Assembly: GCF_036021035.1 (NCBI RefSeq)
Contig: NZ_CP107930.1
Coordinates: 2,294,001 to 2,358,000, forward strand
Direction of reading: 5' to 3'
DNA: 64,000 nt
Source of the DNA: Kineococcus sp. NBC_00420
GTDB lineage: Bacteria; Actinomycetota; Actinomycetes; Actinomycetales; Kineococcaceae
In this document: in pieces, positions 9,714 to 18,403 of the stretch
Position numbering within the stretch: position 1 is the first letter of the stretch
Layout: each line of letters opens with the position of its first letter
Program-made: the position numbers and the translations under genes
Notes under the pieces: model-generated
The model's database searches: none
Told to the model about the DNA's origin: nothing
The model's input: only the letters and a program-made list of their open reading frames with translations

Positions 9714-9774
9714 GGTGGTCCTCCTGTGGTCCAGGAGGGGGACCCGCCGCCACCGTGGCCGCGGGTCGAGGACG

Positions 9775-9872
9775 TCCCGACTCCCTACGCCGGTGTGACC
9801 CGGATCAGGTTCGAGGGTCTGCGGGAACCCGCACTCTCAGCGCCACCCGGCGCTCCCCTGTCGTTGTCCCGC
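9775..9872 (-). promoter_or_regulatory. TPP (thiamine pyrophosphate) riboswitch
   Basis: On the minus strand the RNA reads ACAGGGGAGC at its 5' side, then GCUGAGAGUGCGGG, then GACCCUCGAACCUGAUC and CGGGUCACACCGGCGUAGGGAG. The CUGAGA bulge, the ACCUGAUC(C)GGGU core and the CGUAGGGA 3' strand are the conserved THI-box elements. It sits in the leader of ykoE and should switch off thiamine/HMP uptake when TPP is abundant. Confidence 0.95.
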
Positions 9873-9962
9873 GACCCTACTACCCCCGTCCTCCCTCCCG
9901 ACTCGTGATCGGGGCGGGGATCGCCCGCCGGACCACCGGTGGGGAACTGCGACCATGGCCGG

Positions 9963-10103
9963 GTGCTCCGGATGATGCGTGGACCCGACGGCGGCCCCTC
10001 CCGGGCGGTCCGGCTGATGACCCTGATCGTCGTGATCGCGGTCCTCGGGGCGAGCGCCGCCGCCCTCACGCCGGTCCTGGGGTGGCTCCTGGACCTGCTG
10101 TAG
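9963..10103 (+). CDS. Small single-pass membrane protein (hypothetical)
   Basis: A 46-residue reading frame starting at GTG 9963. It has a short basic N-terminus (VLRMMRGPDGGPSRAVRLM) followed by one long hydrophobic segment ending in LGWLLDLL. No Shine-Dalgarno is visible. It ends 15 bp before the DUF4235 gene and could be co-transcribed with it. The family is not recognised; the evidence is only composition and context. Confidence 0.4.
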   Translation: MLRMMRGPDGGPSRAVRLMTLIVVIAVLGASAAALTPVLGWLLDLL

Positions 10104-10118
10104 GGCAGGGTTCGGGCC

Positions 10119-10421
10119 ATGAGTTCGATCGTCTGGAAGCTGGTCGGCCCCGGTGCCGGCATCATCGCGACGGCTGTCGCGAGCCGCGTCACCAAGAAGG
10201 TGTGGGTCTCGGTGACCAAGTCCCCGCCGCCGGACAACCCGGAGGACCCGGACGTCGCGTGGAAGGAAGCCGTCGTCTGGGCGCTCGCCTCCGGCGCGAT
10301 CATCGGCCTGACCCGGCTGATCGTCGAACGCCAGGCCGCCGCCTGGTACCGCAAGAGCTTCGGTGAGCTGCCTCCGGGTCTCGGCCCGGGCGACGACGGA
10401 GCGGTGAAGGCCAACTCCTGA
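10119..10421 (+). CDS. DUF4235 family membrane protein
   Basis: A 100-residue protein with two predicted membrane-spanning segments (KLVGPGAGIIATAVASRV and EAVVWALASGAIIGLTRLIV) around a WVSVTKSPPPDNPEDPDVAWKEA loop. This arrangement and length match the actinobacterial DUF4235 family, whose function is unknown. Such genes often neighbour small stress proteins, and a CsbD-type gene follows here. Confidence 0.75.
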   Translation: MSSIVWKLVGPGAGIIATAVASRVTKKVWVSVTKSPPPDNPEDPDVAWKEAVVWALASGAIIGLTRLIVERQAAAWYRKSFGELPPGLGPGDDGAVKANS

Positions 10422-10424
10422 TCT

Positions 10425-10471
10425 CCGGGTGCGGTCACGTCCGCTGCGTGCTGCGATGTGACCGCACCGGG
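10425..10471. terminator. Hairpin between the DUF4235 and CsbD genes
   Basis: Arms 10425-10438 and 10458-10471 pair at 13 of 14 positions (core GGTGCGGTCAC/GTGACCGCACC) around a 19-nt loop. It begins 4 bp after the DUF4235 stop. It may be a terminator or a regulator-binding inverted repeat; there is no U-tract. Confidence 0.5.
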
Positions 10472-10527
10472 AACGGGCTCGCGCGGACGTCCGTCCGCCA
10501 CCTCCCCGGTGTTCTGGAGGAGGAACC

Positions 10528-10701
10528 GTGAGCGCTGCGGACAAGATCAAGAACGCCGCCCAGGACGTCGCCGGCAAGGCGAAGGAAGCGGTCGGCGGGG
10601 CGAAGGACGACGACGCCCTGCGCCACGAGGGTCAGAAGGACCAGGCCGCCGCCGACCTGAAGCAGCGCGGCGAGCACGTCAAGGACGCCTTCAAGGACTG
10701 A
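10528..10701 (+). CDS. CsbD-family small stress protein
   Basis: A 57-residue hydrophilic, Lys/Ala-rich protein with the CsbD signature: SAADKIKNAAQDVAGKAKE, then EGQKDQAAADLKQRGEHVKDAFKD. GTG 10528 follows a strong GGAGGAGGAACC ribosome-binding site. CsbD proteins are abundant general-stress proteins in many bacteria, but their molecular role is unknown. It is an isolated small gene, and the convergent epimerase gene ends 3 bp away. Confidence 0.88.
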   Translation: MSAADKIKNAAQDVAGKAKEAVGGAKDDDALRHEGQKDQAAADLKQRGEHVKDAFKD

Positions 10702-10704
10702 TCC

Positions 10705-11688
10705 TCAGCCGAACAGTTCCACCAGCCGGTCCTGCCGGGTCTCGACGGTGTCGTCGACGACCCGCAGGGCCGGGTTCGCGTCGTGGTGGGCGATGATCTC
10801 GCGGGCTCCCTCCGCGAACGACGTCGTCGCCGCGAAACCCGGGACGAGCCGCTTGAGCTTGGTGTTGTCGAAGACCACCGAGTGCGCCTTGTCCCCCAGC
10901 AGTCCCGCGGCACCTCCCGGCGTCTCCCGCGCGATGACTTCGCTGGGGACGTGCACGAGACGGGGTTCGGCCACACCCGCCGCGGTCGCCAGCCGGCGCG
11001 CGATCCCGTCCCAGGTGAGGACCTCGTCACCGGTGATGTGCACCGCGTCGCCGACGACGGCGGGTTCCCCGAGGAGCGGGACGAGACCTTTCGCGAGGTC
11101 GGTGTGGTGGGTCAGCACCCACGTCGACGTGCCGTCCCCGTGCACGACGACGGGCTTCCCGCGACGCATCCGGTCGATGGCCGTCCAGCCGTCGTCGAGC
11201 GGGATCGACGCCCGGTCGTAGGTGTGGCTGGGGCGCACGACGAACGCGGGGAAACCTTCCTCGCGGTAGGCCCGGGTCAGCAGTTCCTCGCAGGCGATCT
11301 TGTCGCGGGAGTACTGCCAGAACGGGTTGTGCAGCGGCGTCGACTCGGTGATCGGGAGGTGCGCGACGGGTTTCTGGTAGGCGCTCGCGCTGGAGATGAA
11401 GACGTACTGCCCGGTCTTGCCGCGGAACTGCTCGACGTCGGCGCGGACGTGGTCGGGGGTGAAGGCGACGAAGTCGACGACGACGTCGAACTCGCTGTCC
11501 CCCAGCACCTCTCGCACCGCCGCCGGATCACGGACGTCGGCCGTGAGGACCTTCGCGTCGGCAGGAACCTCCCGCCGGCCGCTGCCCCGGTTGAGGATCG
11601 TGAGGTCGATCCCGCGTTCGACGGCGAGCGTCGAGCACGCCGAACTGATGATCCCGGTACCGCCGATGAACAGCACGCGCAACGCCAT
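10705..11688 (-). CDS. NAD-dependent epimerase/dehydratase (extended SDR)
   Basis: A 327-residue Rossmann protein. The N-terminus is RVLFIGGTGIISSACSTLAVERG, a GGTGxIS dinucleotide-binding loop, followed by ILNRGSGRRE and later the VFISSASAYQKP strand with the catalytic Ser. The usual YxxxK is replaced by a YSRDKIACEE motif (Y-S-R-D-K), which fits YxxxK. The RPSHTYD segment is typical of nucleotide-sugar epimerases and of the related mRNA-binding chloroplast-like proteins. The substrate is unknown. It is predicted cytoplasmic, with no obvious operon partner. Confidence 0.85.
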   Translation of the reverse strand: MALRVLFIGGTGIISSACSTLAVERGIDLTILNRGSGRREVPADAKVLTADVRDPAAVREVLGDSEFDVVVDFVAFTPDHVRADVEQFRGKTGQYVFISSASAYQKPVAHLPITESTPLHNPFWQYSRDKIACEELLTRAYREEGFPAFVVRPSHTYDRASIPLDDGWTAIDRMRRGKPVVVHGDGTSTWVLTHHTDLAKGLVPLLGEPAVVGDAVHITGDEVLTWDGIARRLATAAGVAEPRLVHVPSEVIARETPGGAAGLLGDKAHSVVFDNTKLKRLVPGFAATTSFAEGAREIIAHHDANPALRVVDDTVETRQDRLVELFG

Positions 11689-11911
11689 GGGGGGTTCTCT
11701 CTCCGCGTCTCGACTTCCTCGTCCGTCGGGGAGGTTACGCCTCCCGTCCGGCGCCGGCGTGTTCGAGTGGTCCCTCCACCTCGCTGCGCGTCCTCGTTGA
11801 TGAGCCGAGGGGACGGGTCCCTCGCGTCACCCTCTCGGCCTCTTCGCCGCCGCGTTCCACCCATCCACGCCCCCGCCCGCTCCGAAGCGCTGCGTGGGCG
11901 AGGACGAAGAG

Positions 11912-12394
11912 GTGCGAGGCGTGGAGTTCCTGACACTCGAACAGCACCCCCGGGCGGTGACGACGGCCCGTCACTGGGTCGTGGACGTCTGCGGTCGACG
12001 TGGTCTCGACATCCCCACGCAGGACGCGGTCGAACTCGTGACGGCTGAGATGGTCGGCAACGCCGTCCGGCACGGAGGCGGCGGGATCGTCCTCACGGTC
12101 GACGCCTCGACCCCGTTCCTGTCGTTGCTGACGGGTGACACCCGACCCGCGTCCGCGCCGGTGCTCGCGGTGTCCGTGACCGACGCGGGCTCCTCCCGAC
12201 CCCACCCCCGCGCCGCGGCCGACGACGCGACCTCCGGACGCGGGTTGGCCCTGGTCGACGCGTTGTCCCTGCGGTGGGGCGTGACCGCGGTGACGTCCCG
12301 GGGCACGAACGGCGCGGACGGGTCGGGGAAGACGACGTGGGCCGTGCTCGCCACGACGGCGTCGGGCACCGAAGAGGTCCACCCCCGATCATGA
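11912..12394 (+). CDS. Histidine-kinase-like ATPase (anti-sigma-factor type)
   Basis: A protein of about 160 residues with the HATPase_c fold of RsbW/SpoIIAB-type serine kinases. The N box reads DAVELVTAEMVGNAVRHG, and the G box includes SGRGLALVDALSLRWGV. The family phosphorylates anti-anti-sigma factors or binds sigma factors in Actinobacteria. The start is uncertain: GTG 11912 (GAGGA 7 bases upstream), GTG 11921 or GTG 11894. It stands alone, so its partner is unknown. A second protein of this type is encoded at 51464-51874. Its stop codon lies within the left arm of palindrome copy 2. Confidence 0.8.
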   Translation: MRGVEFLTLEQHPRAVTTARHWVVDVCGRRGLDIPTQDAVELVTAEMVGNAVRHGGGGIVLTVDASTPFLSLLTGDTRPASAPVLAVSVTDAGSSRPHPRAAADDATSGRGLALVDALSLRWGVTAVTSRGTNGADGSGKTTWAVLATTASGTEEVHPRS

Positions 12395-12420
12395 TCTTGC
12401 TGGGTTTCCCAGCAAGATCA
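12392..12420. repeat. Dispersed palindrome, copy 2
   Basis: Perfect 13-bp arms, TGATCTTGCTGGG (12392-12404) and its complement (12408-12420), surround a TTT loop. The first three bases are the stop codon of the upstream ATPase gene, so the element can serve as its terminator. It differs from copies 1 and 3 by matched changes in both arms (TTG/CAA instead of CCG/CGG), so pairing is preserved. Confidence 0.8.
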
Positions 12421-12519
12421 CGGCCGGAAGGGCGGGGGGAGCTGGGGCGCACACGGTCCCCCGGAACGACGAAGGCCCAGGACCAGCGATCGTGCCGCTG
12501 ACCTGAGCCTTCGCACTGG

Positions 12520-12590
12520 AGCGGGTGACGAGAATCGAACTCGCACTATCAGCTTGGGAAGCTGAAGTTCTACCATTGAACTACACCCGC
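12520..12590 (-). tRNA. tRNA-Gly (anticodon CCC)
   Basis: The minus strand folds into a complete cloverleaf. Acceptor stem GCGGGTG pairs with CACCCGC, the D stem is GTTC/GAAC, and the anticodon stem TCAGC/GCTGA holds the loop TTCCCAA with anticodon CCC. The T stem GCGAG/CTCGT has one G-U pair and the loop TTCGATT. The discriminator base is U. The CCA end is not encoded. It reads the GGG glycine codon. Confidence 0.97.
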
Positions 12591-12667
12591 GAACACGGTC
12601 ACGAGGACCGGGCACAGCCATCGTAACGGACACCGGGAGGTGGTCCAACCGACGGTACCGTGACGCC

Positions 12668-13243
12668 GTGCTGCTCTCCGACCGCGACATCCGCGCCCAG
12701 CTCGCCTCCGGCCGCGTGGTCCTCGAACCGTCCGAGCCCTCGATGGTCCAGCCGAGCAGCGTCGACGTGCGCCTGGACCGCTACTTCCGGCTCTTCGACA
12801 ACCACAAGTACTCCGTCATCGACCCGGCGCAGGAGCAGCCCGACCTCACCCGCCTGGTCGAGGTGCCCGCGGAGGACCCGTTCATCCTGCACCCGGGTGA
12901 GTTCGTGCTCGGCTCGACGTACGAGGTCGTGTCGCTGCCCGACGACATCTCGGCCCGGCTGGAGGGCAAGAGCAGCCTCGGGCGGCTCGGGCTGCTGACG
13001 CACTCCACGGCGGGGTTCATCGACGCGGGGTTCTCCGGGCACGTGACGCTGGAGCTCTCCAACGTCGCGACGCTGCCCATCACGTTGTGGCCGGGCATGA
13101 AGATCGGGCAGCTCTGCTTCTTCCAGCTGTCCTCCCCCGCCGAGACCCCGTACGGCAGCAGCAGCTCGGGCTCGCACTACCAGGGTCAGCGCGGTCCGAC
13201 GCCGAGCCGGTCGGCGCAGAACTTCCACCGCACCACGATCTGA
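12668..13243 (+). CDS. dcd: dCTP deaminase
   Basis: A 191-residue trimeric dUTPase-fold enzyme of pyrimidine deoxynucleotide synthesis. It starts [16 protein letters not shown] (GTG 12668), contains the [16 protein letters not shown] strand, [27 protein letters not shown] with the conserved Ser-Ser-Arg/Glu active-site cluster, and the C-terminal [11 protein letters not shown] lid. It converts dCTP to dUTP; many actinobacterial members are bifunctional and go on to dUMP, which I cannot decide from sequence alone. It is adjacent to the tRNA-Gly gene, which is transcribed away from it. Confidence 0.97.
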   Translation: MLLSDRDIRAQLASGRVVLEPSEPSMVQPSSVDVRLDRYFRLFDNHKYSVIDPAQEQPDLTRLVEVPAEDPFILHPGEFVLGSTYEVVSLPDDISARLEGKSSLGRLGLLTHSTAGFIDAGFSGHVTLELSNVATLPITLWPGMKIGQLCFFQLSSPAETPYGSSSSGSHYQGQRGPTPSRSAQNFHRTTI

Positions 13244-13316
13244 GCGAGTCACAGCTGCCACACTGGTCACACCCGACGACGCCGCGGTCGGGTCTGCGAC
13301 CCCCCTGGAGAGCCCT

Positions 13317-14396
13317 GTGACCCGCACGCCGATCCACCGCTCCCGGACCGCACGGGCCCTGCCGGTCGCCCTGCTCGCGGCGCTCACCCTCGTCGTCGGG
13401 TCCGCTCCGGCCACCGCGGCGCCCCAGGCCGGTTCCGAGACGCTCACCCCGCTGTGCTCCCCCGCTCCGCCGGTGCAGCACCCGGGCTGCGGCACGGCCC
13501 ACCGGGGTGCCCCACTGCCCAGCGGGACGCCCAACGAGGTCGTCCGCCTCGCCGGCGCGGACCGGTTCGCGACGGCCGTCGCGGTGGCCGAGCACGGGTT
13601 CCCCGAGGCCGACGTCGCCGTCCTCGTGAGCGGGGCGGACCGCCACCTCGTCGACGCGTTGTCCGCCGGGCCGCTGGCGCGCAGCCTCGCGGCGCCGGTC
13701 CTGCTCGCCACCCGCGACGAGGTCCCCGCCGCCACCGCCGCCTACCTGCGCGAGCACGCGGTGCGTTCCGTCCTGCTCGTCGGGGGCGAGGACGCCCTGT
13801 CCACCTCGACCCCGGACCGGTTGCGGGCGCTCGGGATCGGCGACGTGCAGCGGATCGCCGGCGCCGACCGGTACGCGACCTCGCGCGCCGTCGCCGCGTT
13901 CATGCCCACGGCGACGCACGCCTGGGCCGCCTCGGGCGAGGACGCGCACCTCGTCGACGCCCTCGCGGCGGCCGGCCCGGCGGCCCGACTGGGTGAGGCC
14001 CTGGTCCTCGTCGACGACGCCGACCCGGTCCCCGCCGGTGCGGCCCTGCGGGCGCGTGGCGCCACGTCGACGACCGTGGTCGGCGGCCCCGAAGGCGTCC
14101 TCCCGGAGGCTCTCGCCACCCTGCCGACGCCGCACCGCGCCGAGGGTGCCGACCGCTTCGGGACGGCCGCCGCCGTGGCCGTCGAGTCGCTCCAACGCGG
14201 TCTGCCCGCGCAGGACCTCCTGCTGGCGCCGGGTCTGAGCGGTCACCTCGTGGACGCCCTCGCCGCCGGCCCTCTGGGACGCACGACCCTCCTGGTCGGC
14301 GACGACCAGTCCGCGCGCGACGTCGTCGAGGCCTGGTTCGAGACCTACGGCGCCGGGCGCACGACGGCCGTGGGAGCGGTCGAGATCGCGAGCTGA
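13317..14396 (+). CDS. Secreted cell-wall-binding-repeat (CWB2) protein
   Basis: A 359-residue exported protein. Residues 1-34 form a signal peptide (basic RTPIHRSRTARA, hydrophobic ALPVALLAALTLVVG, cleavage near ATAAPQ). Three CWB2 repeats follow. Each starts with an R(L/I)AGADR(F/Y)AT or AEGADRFGT motif (about residues 77, 180 and 275) and contains a (D/G)HLVDAL(S/A)AGP block and a VLLVGG-type strand. CWB2 modules anchor proteins to secondary cell-wall polymers. No catalytic domain is attached, so the protein may be a wall-binding or structural protein. Confidence 0.88.
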   Translation: MTRTPIHRSRTARALPVALLAALTLVVGSAPATAAPQAGSETLTPLCSPAPPVQHPGCGTAHRGAPLPSGTPNEVVRLAGADRFATAVAVAEHGFPEADVAVLVSGADRHLVDALSAGPLARSLAAPVLLATRDEVPAATAAYLREHAVRSVLLVGGEDALSTSTPDRLRALGIGDVQRIAGADRYATSRAVAAFMPTATHAWAASGEDAHLVDALAAAGPAARLGEALVLVDDADPVPAGAALRARGATSTTVVGGPEGVLPEALATLPTPHRAEGADRFGTAAAVAVESLQRGLPAQDLLLAPGLSGHLVDALAAGPLGRTTLLVGDDQSARDVVEAWFETYGAGRTTAVGAVEIAS

Positions 14397-14497
14397 CCCC
14401 GTCACCGGGTCGAGGAGCTGAAGATCACGCGCTCGTTCGGCCCAAGGTTCGCGCTCGAAGGCTTCAGGAGCGGGCCGCACGAGCCGTTGACACTCAG

Positions 14498-15796
14498 GTG
14501 AAGCCCGTGGTGACGACGCACGGGGAAGCCGCCAGCAGCCACTGGCCCTCCCCGCCTGCAGACGCAGACGACCTGCCGGGGTCCGTCGCGCCCGTACGCG
14601 TCGGCCGCCAGGGGATCTACGACCGGGACCGTCAGCTCGTGGCCTACGAACTGCTCTTCCGCAACCACGGTCGGGCGAGCGCCGAACTGGCCGAGGGGTC
14701 CGAGCAGGACCACGCCACGTCGCAGGTCATCAGCGCCACGTTCGGCGACTTCGGCGTCGAGCAGATCGCCGGGGACAAGCTGCTCTTCATCAACCTCACC
14801 CGCGGCTTCTTCACGGGCGAACTCCCGATCCCCTGCTCACCGCACCAGGTCGTCCTCGAACTCCTCGAGAACGTCGAGGTCGACGACGAGGTCATGGCCG
14901 GGTTGCGGCGGGTCAAGGACCAGGGCTACCGGATCGCCATCGACGACTTCATCGGCGAGGTCGGCCGACTGCCCGCCCTGGGCCTCGCCGACTACGTGAA
15001 GATCGACATCGAGGCCGCCGGCGACACCTTCGACGACGTCCTGGCCCTCGCCCGCGAGCACGCCCCGACCGCCCTCATCGTCGTCGAGCGCATCGAGGAC
15101 GACGCGCTGTTCACCCGTTGCCGCGAGGCGGGTGTCGACCTGTTCCAGGGCTACGGCCTGCAGCGGCCGGTGACGCTGGAGGCCGTGAGCCTCACGCCGT
15201 CGCAGCTGGTCTGCCTCCGCCTGGTACGGGCCCTCACCGGTGCGGAGGTCCCGATCCGCGAGATCGAGGATCTCGTCGCCTCCGACCCGGCCCTGAGCCT
15301 GCGCGTCCTCAAGACCGTCATGTCGGCCGCCGTCGGCTCCAAGAGCGAGATCACCTCGCTGCGCCAGGCGATCGTCCTGCTCGGGCGCCAGCAGCTCTGC
15401 TCCTGGGTCGTGCTGATGCTCCTCGGCGGGGTCACCAGCGTCGACACCGAGGCCCTGACCATGGTGCTCGCCCGGGCCTCGGCCTGCGCACGGCTCTCCC
15501 CGGCCCACGAGGACCTCGCCTACACCGTGGGGCTGCTCTCCGGGGTCGCCGGCGTGCTGGGCATGCGCGACGACGAGCTCGTCGACACGACCGGCGTCTC
15601 CCGGACGGTGCGCAACGCCCTCGTGGAGCGCCGTGGGCCGGCCGGTTCGGCCCTGCGGGCCGTGCTCGCCTACGAGGACGACGAACCGTTCGTGATCGCC
15701 GACGCCGGACACGCCGTCTACGAGGTGTCCCGCGCCTACCTGGCAGCACTGAGTGGCGCCATGGTCACTGTCGGTTCAGTTCTCGAACGATCCTGA
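14498..15796 (+). CDS. EAL-HDOD signalling protein with degenerate EAL domain
   Basis: A 432-residue YuxH/CdgJ-like protein. The N-terminal EAL fold (about 35-235) begins VGRQGIYDRDRQLVAYELLFRNH, where the catalytic EAL motif is replaced by YELLF. Later strands FINLTRGF, VVLELLENV and IAIDDFIGE keep the fold. Most metal ligands of c-di-GMP phosphodiesterases are missing, so it is probably not catalytic. A C-terminal HDOD domain (about 240-420) contains LVASDPALSLRVLKTVMSAA and ITSLRQAIVLLGRQQL. Characterised relatives affect motility and chemotaxis. It is a single-gene unit; GTG 14498 has only a weak ribosome-binding site. Confidence 0.88.
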   Translation: MKPVVTTHGEAASSHWPSPPADADDLPGSVAPVRVGRQGIYDRDRQLVAYELLFRNHGRASAELAEGSEQDHATSQVISATFGDFGVEQIAGDKLLFINLTRGFFTGELPIPCSPHQVVLELLENVEVDDEVMAGLRRVKDQGYRIAIDDFIGEVGRLPALGLADYVKIDIEAAGDTFDDVLALAREHAPTALIVVERIEDDALFTRCREAGVDLFQGYGLQRPVTLEAVSLTPSQLVCLRLVRALTGAEVPIREIEDLVASDPALSLRVLKTVMSAAVGSKSEITSLRQAIVLLGRQQLCSWVVLMLLGGVTSVDTEALTMVLARASACARLSPAHEDLAYTVGLLSGVAGVLGMRDDELVDTTGVSRTVRNALVERRGPAGSALRAVLAYEDDEPFVIADAGHAVYEVSRAYLAALSGAMVTVGSVLERS

Positions 15797-15851
15797 CGCG
15801 GGACACGCGACCGGGATGCACTCCGACCTGCCCCCGTCCTACCCTCGTGGC

Positions 15852-16310
15852 GTGACGGAGCGCCGTGAGGAGACCCCCGCCGGGCCACCCCGGACCGACC
15901 CGGTCGGACCGGCCGACGAGGGCGAGGAACGAGCCCTCGAACTCGCACACCGCGTCTTCGAGCACGCCCGCAACGGCCGGGCCCGGGAGCTGTGCGGGTA
16001 CCTCGACCTCGGCATCCCCGTGAACTCGACCGACAGCGAGGGCAACTCCCTGGTCATGCTCGCCGCCTACCACGGGCACCCGCGCACCGTGATCGCGCTG
16101 CTCGAACGCGGCGCCGACCCCGACCGGGTGAACGCCCGCGACCAGACCCCGCTGGCCGGCGCCGTCTTCAAGGGCGAACGCGACGTCGTCGCCGCCCTCG
16201 TGGCCGCCGACGCCGACCCCTACCTCGGAACGCCCAACGCCCTCGAATCGGCGCGGTTCTTCGGCCGAGCCGACATCCTGGAACTGCTCGAGGTGCCCGG
16301 CGAGGACTAG
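15852..16310 (+). CDS. Ankyrin-repeat protein
   Basis: A protein of about 152 residues with an acidic N-terminal leader and at least three ankyrin repeats: NSTDSEGNSLVMLAAYHGHPRTVIALLERGADPDRVNARDQTPLAGAVFKGERDVVAALVAADADPY (described by position, residues about 60-125), followed by a diverged ALESARFFGRADILELL. Ankyrin repeats mediate protein-protein binding; the partner is unknown. The start is GTG 15852; upstream in-frame codons extend into the end of the EAL-HDOD gene region and are unlikely to be used. It is 67 bp upstream of ktrB, but a link is not shown. Confidence 0.85.
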   Translation: MTERREETPAGPPRTDPVGPADEGEERALELAHRVFEHARNGRARELCGYLDLGIPVNSTDSEGNSLVMLAAYHGHPRTVIALLERGADPDRVNARDQTPLAGAVFKGERDVVAALVAADADPYLGTPNALESARFFGRADILELLEVPGED

Positions 16311-16377
16311 GACCTGGGTAGCCTGACCCGGTCGACGCGCCCGCGTCGTGCGATCGACGCAAGCGGAGGCCCTGCCG

Positions 16378-17730
16378 GTGGACGCCAGTTCCCCGCGTCG
16401 ACCGCGCATCATGCGCCACCCGGCCCAGGTCGTGGCACTGGCCTTCGCGGCCGTCGCCTCGGTCGGCACGGTCCTGCTGCTGATCCCCGTCTCCCGGCGC
16501 GGTGAGGGCGGCGCGACGCTCGTCGAAGCGCTGTTCACCGCCATCAGCGCGCTCTGCGTGACCGGCCACGTCGTCGTCGACACCCGGGAGCACTGGTCGA
16601 ACGTCGGGCTCGTCGTCATCCTCGCCCTCGCCCAGATCGGCGGGTTCGGCATCATGACGTCCGCCTCGCTGCTGGGCGTCTTCGCCTCGCGCCGCCTCGG
16701 GCTGCGCTCGCGCCTGCTGACGGCGACGGAGTCGCGCGGGCTGGACCTCGGCGACGTGCGGACGGTCCTGCTCGGCGTCGTGCGGGTCTCGGTGGCACTG
16801 GAACTCCTGACCGCCGTCGTCCTGTCCGCGCGGTTGTTCCTCGGCTACGGGCGGCCCTTCTCCTCGGCGTTGTGGGAGGGGACGTTCCTGGCGATCTCGT
16901 CCTTCAACAACGCGGGGTTCGTGCTGCGCGGGAACAGCATGACCGACTTCGTGAGCGACCCGTGGATGTGCCTGCCGGTGGTCGTCGCCTCGTTCCTGGG
17001 CGGGCTCGGCTTCCCCGTCCTGCTCGAGCTCAGACGGCAGTTCCGGTTGCCGCGGCGCTGGTCGCTGCACACGAAGCTGACCCTCGCGACGACCGTCCCG
17101 CTGCTGGTGCTCGGCACGTTGTTCCTCACCGTCAACGAGTGGCACAACCCCGCGACGCTGGGCCCGCTGGACTGGTGGGCCCGCCCGCTGGCCGGGCTGT
17201 TCCAGGCCTCGGCGACCCGCAGCTCGGGGTTCAACTCCGTCGACATCACCCAGCTGAACGGGGGTTCGTGGCTCGTCATGGACGTCCTGATGTTCATCGG
17301 CGGTGGGTCCGCGAGCACGGCCGGTGGCATCAAGGTGACGACGTTCGCGCTGCTCGCGGTGGCCGTGTACGCGGAGGCCCGCGGCGAGCCCACGGTCAGC
17401 ATCTTCGCCCGTCGCGTCCCCGACCGGGTGGTGCGCCAGGCCCTCACCGTCGCCCTGGTGTCCGTCGCGGTGGTCGTCGTCGCGACCACCCTCCTGGTCG
17501 AGATGACCCGTGCGCCGCTGGACATGGTCGTCTTCGAGGTCGTGTCCTCGTTCGCCACCGTCGGGCTCTCCTCGGGGTTGCTGGTCCAGCTCCCCGACTC
17601 CGGACAGGTCATCCTGGCGTTGTTGATGTTCATCGGCCGGCTCGGGCCGATCACCCTCGGCGCAGCCCTCGCGCTGCGCGAACGGACCCGCATGTACGAG
17701 TACCCCGAAGGGAGACCGATCATTGGCTAA
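16378..17730 (+). CDS. ktrB: Potassium uptake channel subunit KtrB/TrkH
   Basis: A protein of about 450 residues with four M1-P-M2 repeats. The pore loops include TAISALCVTGHVVVDT, ISSFNNAGF, SATRSSGFNSVDIT and SSFATVGLSSGL, which hold the selectivity-filter glycines. The inner-helix GGGSASTAGGIKVTTFA segment is typical of KtrB/TrkH. GTG 16378 has GGAGG 8 bases upstream. The stop overlaps the ktrA start by 8 bp, so the two are translationally coupled and form a K+ (possibly Na+-dependent) uptake complex. Confidence 0.95.
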   Translation: MDASSPRRPRIMRHPAQVVALAFAAVASVGTVLLLIPVSRRGEGGATLVEALFTAISALCVTGHVVVDTREHWSNVGLVVILALAQIGGFGIMTSASLLGVFASRRLGLRSRLLTATESRGLDLGDVRTVLLGVVRVSVALELLTAVVLSARLFLGYGRPFSSALWEGTFLAISSFNNAGFVLRGNSMTDFVSDPWMCLPVVVASFLGGLGFPVLLELRRQFRLPRRWSLHTKLTLATTVPLLVLGTLFLTVNEWHNPATLGPLDWWARPLAGLFQASATRSSGFNSVDITQLNGGSWLVMDVLMFIGGGSASTAGGIKVTTFALLAVAVYAEARGEPTVSIFARRVPDRVVRQALTVALVSVAVVVVATTLLVEMTRAPLDMVVFEVVSSFATVGLSSGLLVQLPDSGQVILALLMFIGRLGPITLGAALALRERTRMYEYPEGRPIIG

Positions 17731-18403
17731 GCGCTCGGCTCTGGCGAGTCCCCGTTCCGTCGTCGTCATCGGCCTCGGCCGGTTCGGACGGTCCCTCGCA
17801 CTGGAGCTCATGGAGGACGGTCGGGTTGACGTGCTCGGCATCGACAACGACCCGGCCCTCGTCGACGAGCTCGCGAGTTCGCTGACCCACGCCGTCGTCG
17901 CGGACTCCACCAAGGAGGAGGCGCTGCGGCAGTTGTCGGTGCAGGAGTTCGACCGGGCCGTCGTGGGCATCGGGACGAACCTCGAGGCGAGCATCCTCAC
18001 CGTGTCGCTGCTGCTGCAGTTCGGGATCCGGAACGTGTGGGCGAAGGCGATCAGCGAGTCCCACGCCCGGATCCTCACGCAGCTCGGGGCCCACAAGGTG
18101 ATCCGCCCCGAGCACGAGATGGGGTTGCGGGTCGCCCACCTGGTGCGCGGCCGGATGCTCGACTACATCGAGTTCGACGACGGCTTCGCCATGGTCAAGA
18201 CGACCCCGCCGGCGCCGATCGTGGGCAAGAGCCTCGGTCAGGTGAGGTTGCGCAGCACCTACCGCGTGACGGTCGTCGCGCACCACTCCCCCGGCACGGG
18301 GTTCACCTACGCCACCCCGGAGACCGTCCTCGCCGCCGAGGACGTGATCATCGTCTCCGGGCAGATCCGCGACGTGGAGGCGTTCTCAGCGCTCTCCGGC
18401 TGA
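17723..18403 (+). CDS. ktrA: Potassium uptake regulatory subunit KtrA/TrkA (RCK)
   Basis: A 226-residue cytoplasmic gating ring subunit. The RCK_N domain begins SVVVIGLGRFGRSLALELME (GxGxxG) with acidic IDND at the end of strand 2 for adenine-nucleotide binding. The RCK_C domain (about 140-220) contains IVGKSLGQVRLRSTYRVTVVA. The start is TTG 17723 inside the end of ktrB. One RCK module plus a separate KtrB gene fits the Ktr rather than the larger TrkA arrangement. Confidence 0.95.
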   Translation: MAKRSALASPRSVVVIGLGRFGRSLALELMEDGRVDVLGIDNDPALVDELASSLTHAVVADSTKEEALRQLSVQEFDRAVVGIGTNLEASILTVSLLLQFGIRNVWAKAISESHARILTQLGAHKVIRPEHEMGLRVAHLVRGRMLDYIEFDDGFAMVKTTPPAPIVGKSLGQVRLRSTYRVTVVAHHSPGTGFTYATPETVLAAEDVIIVSGQIRDVEAFSALSG

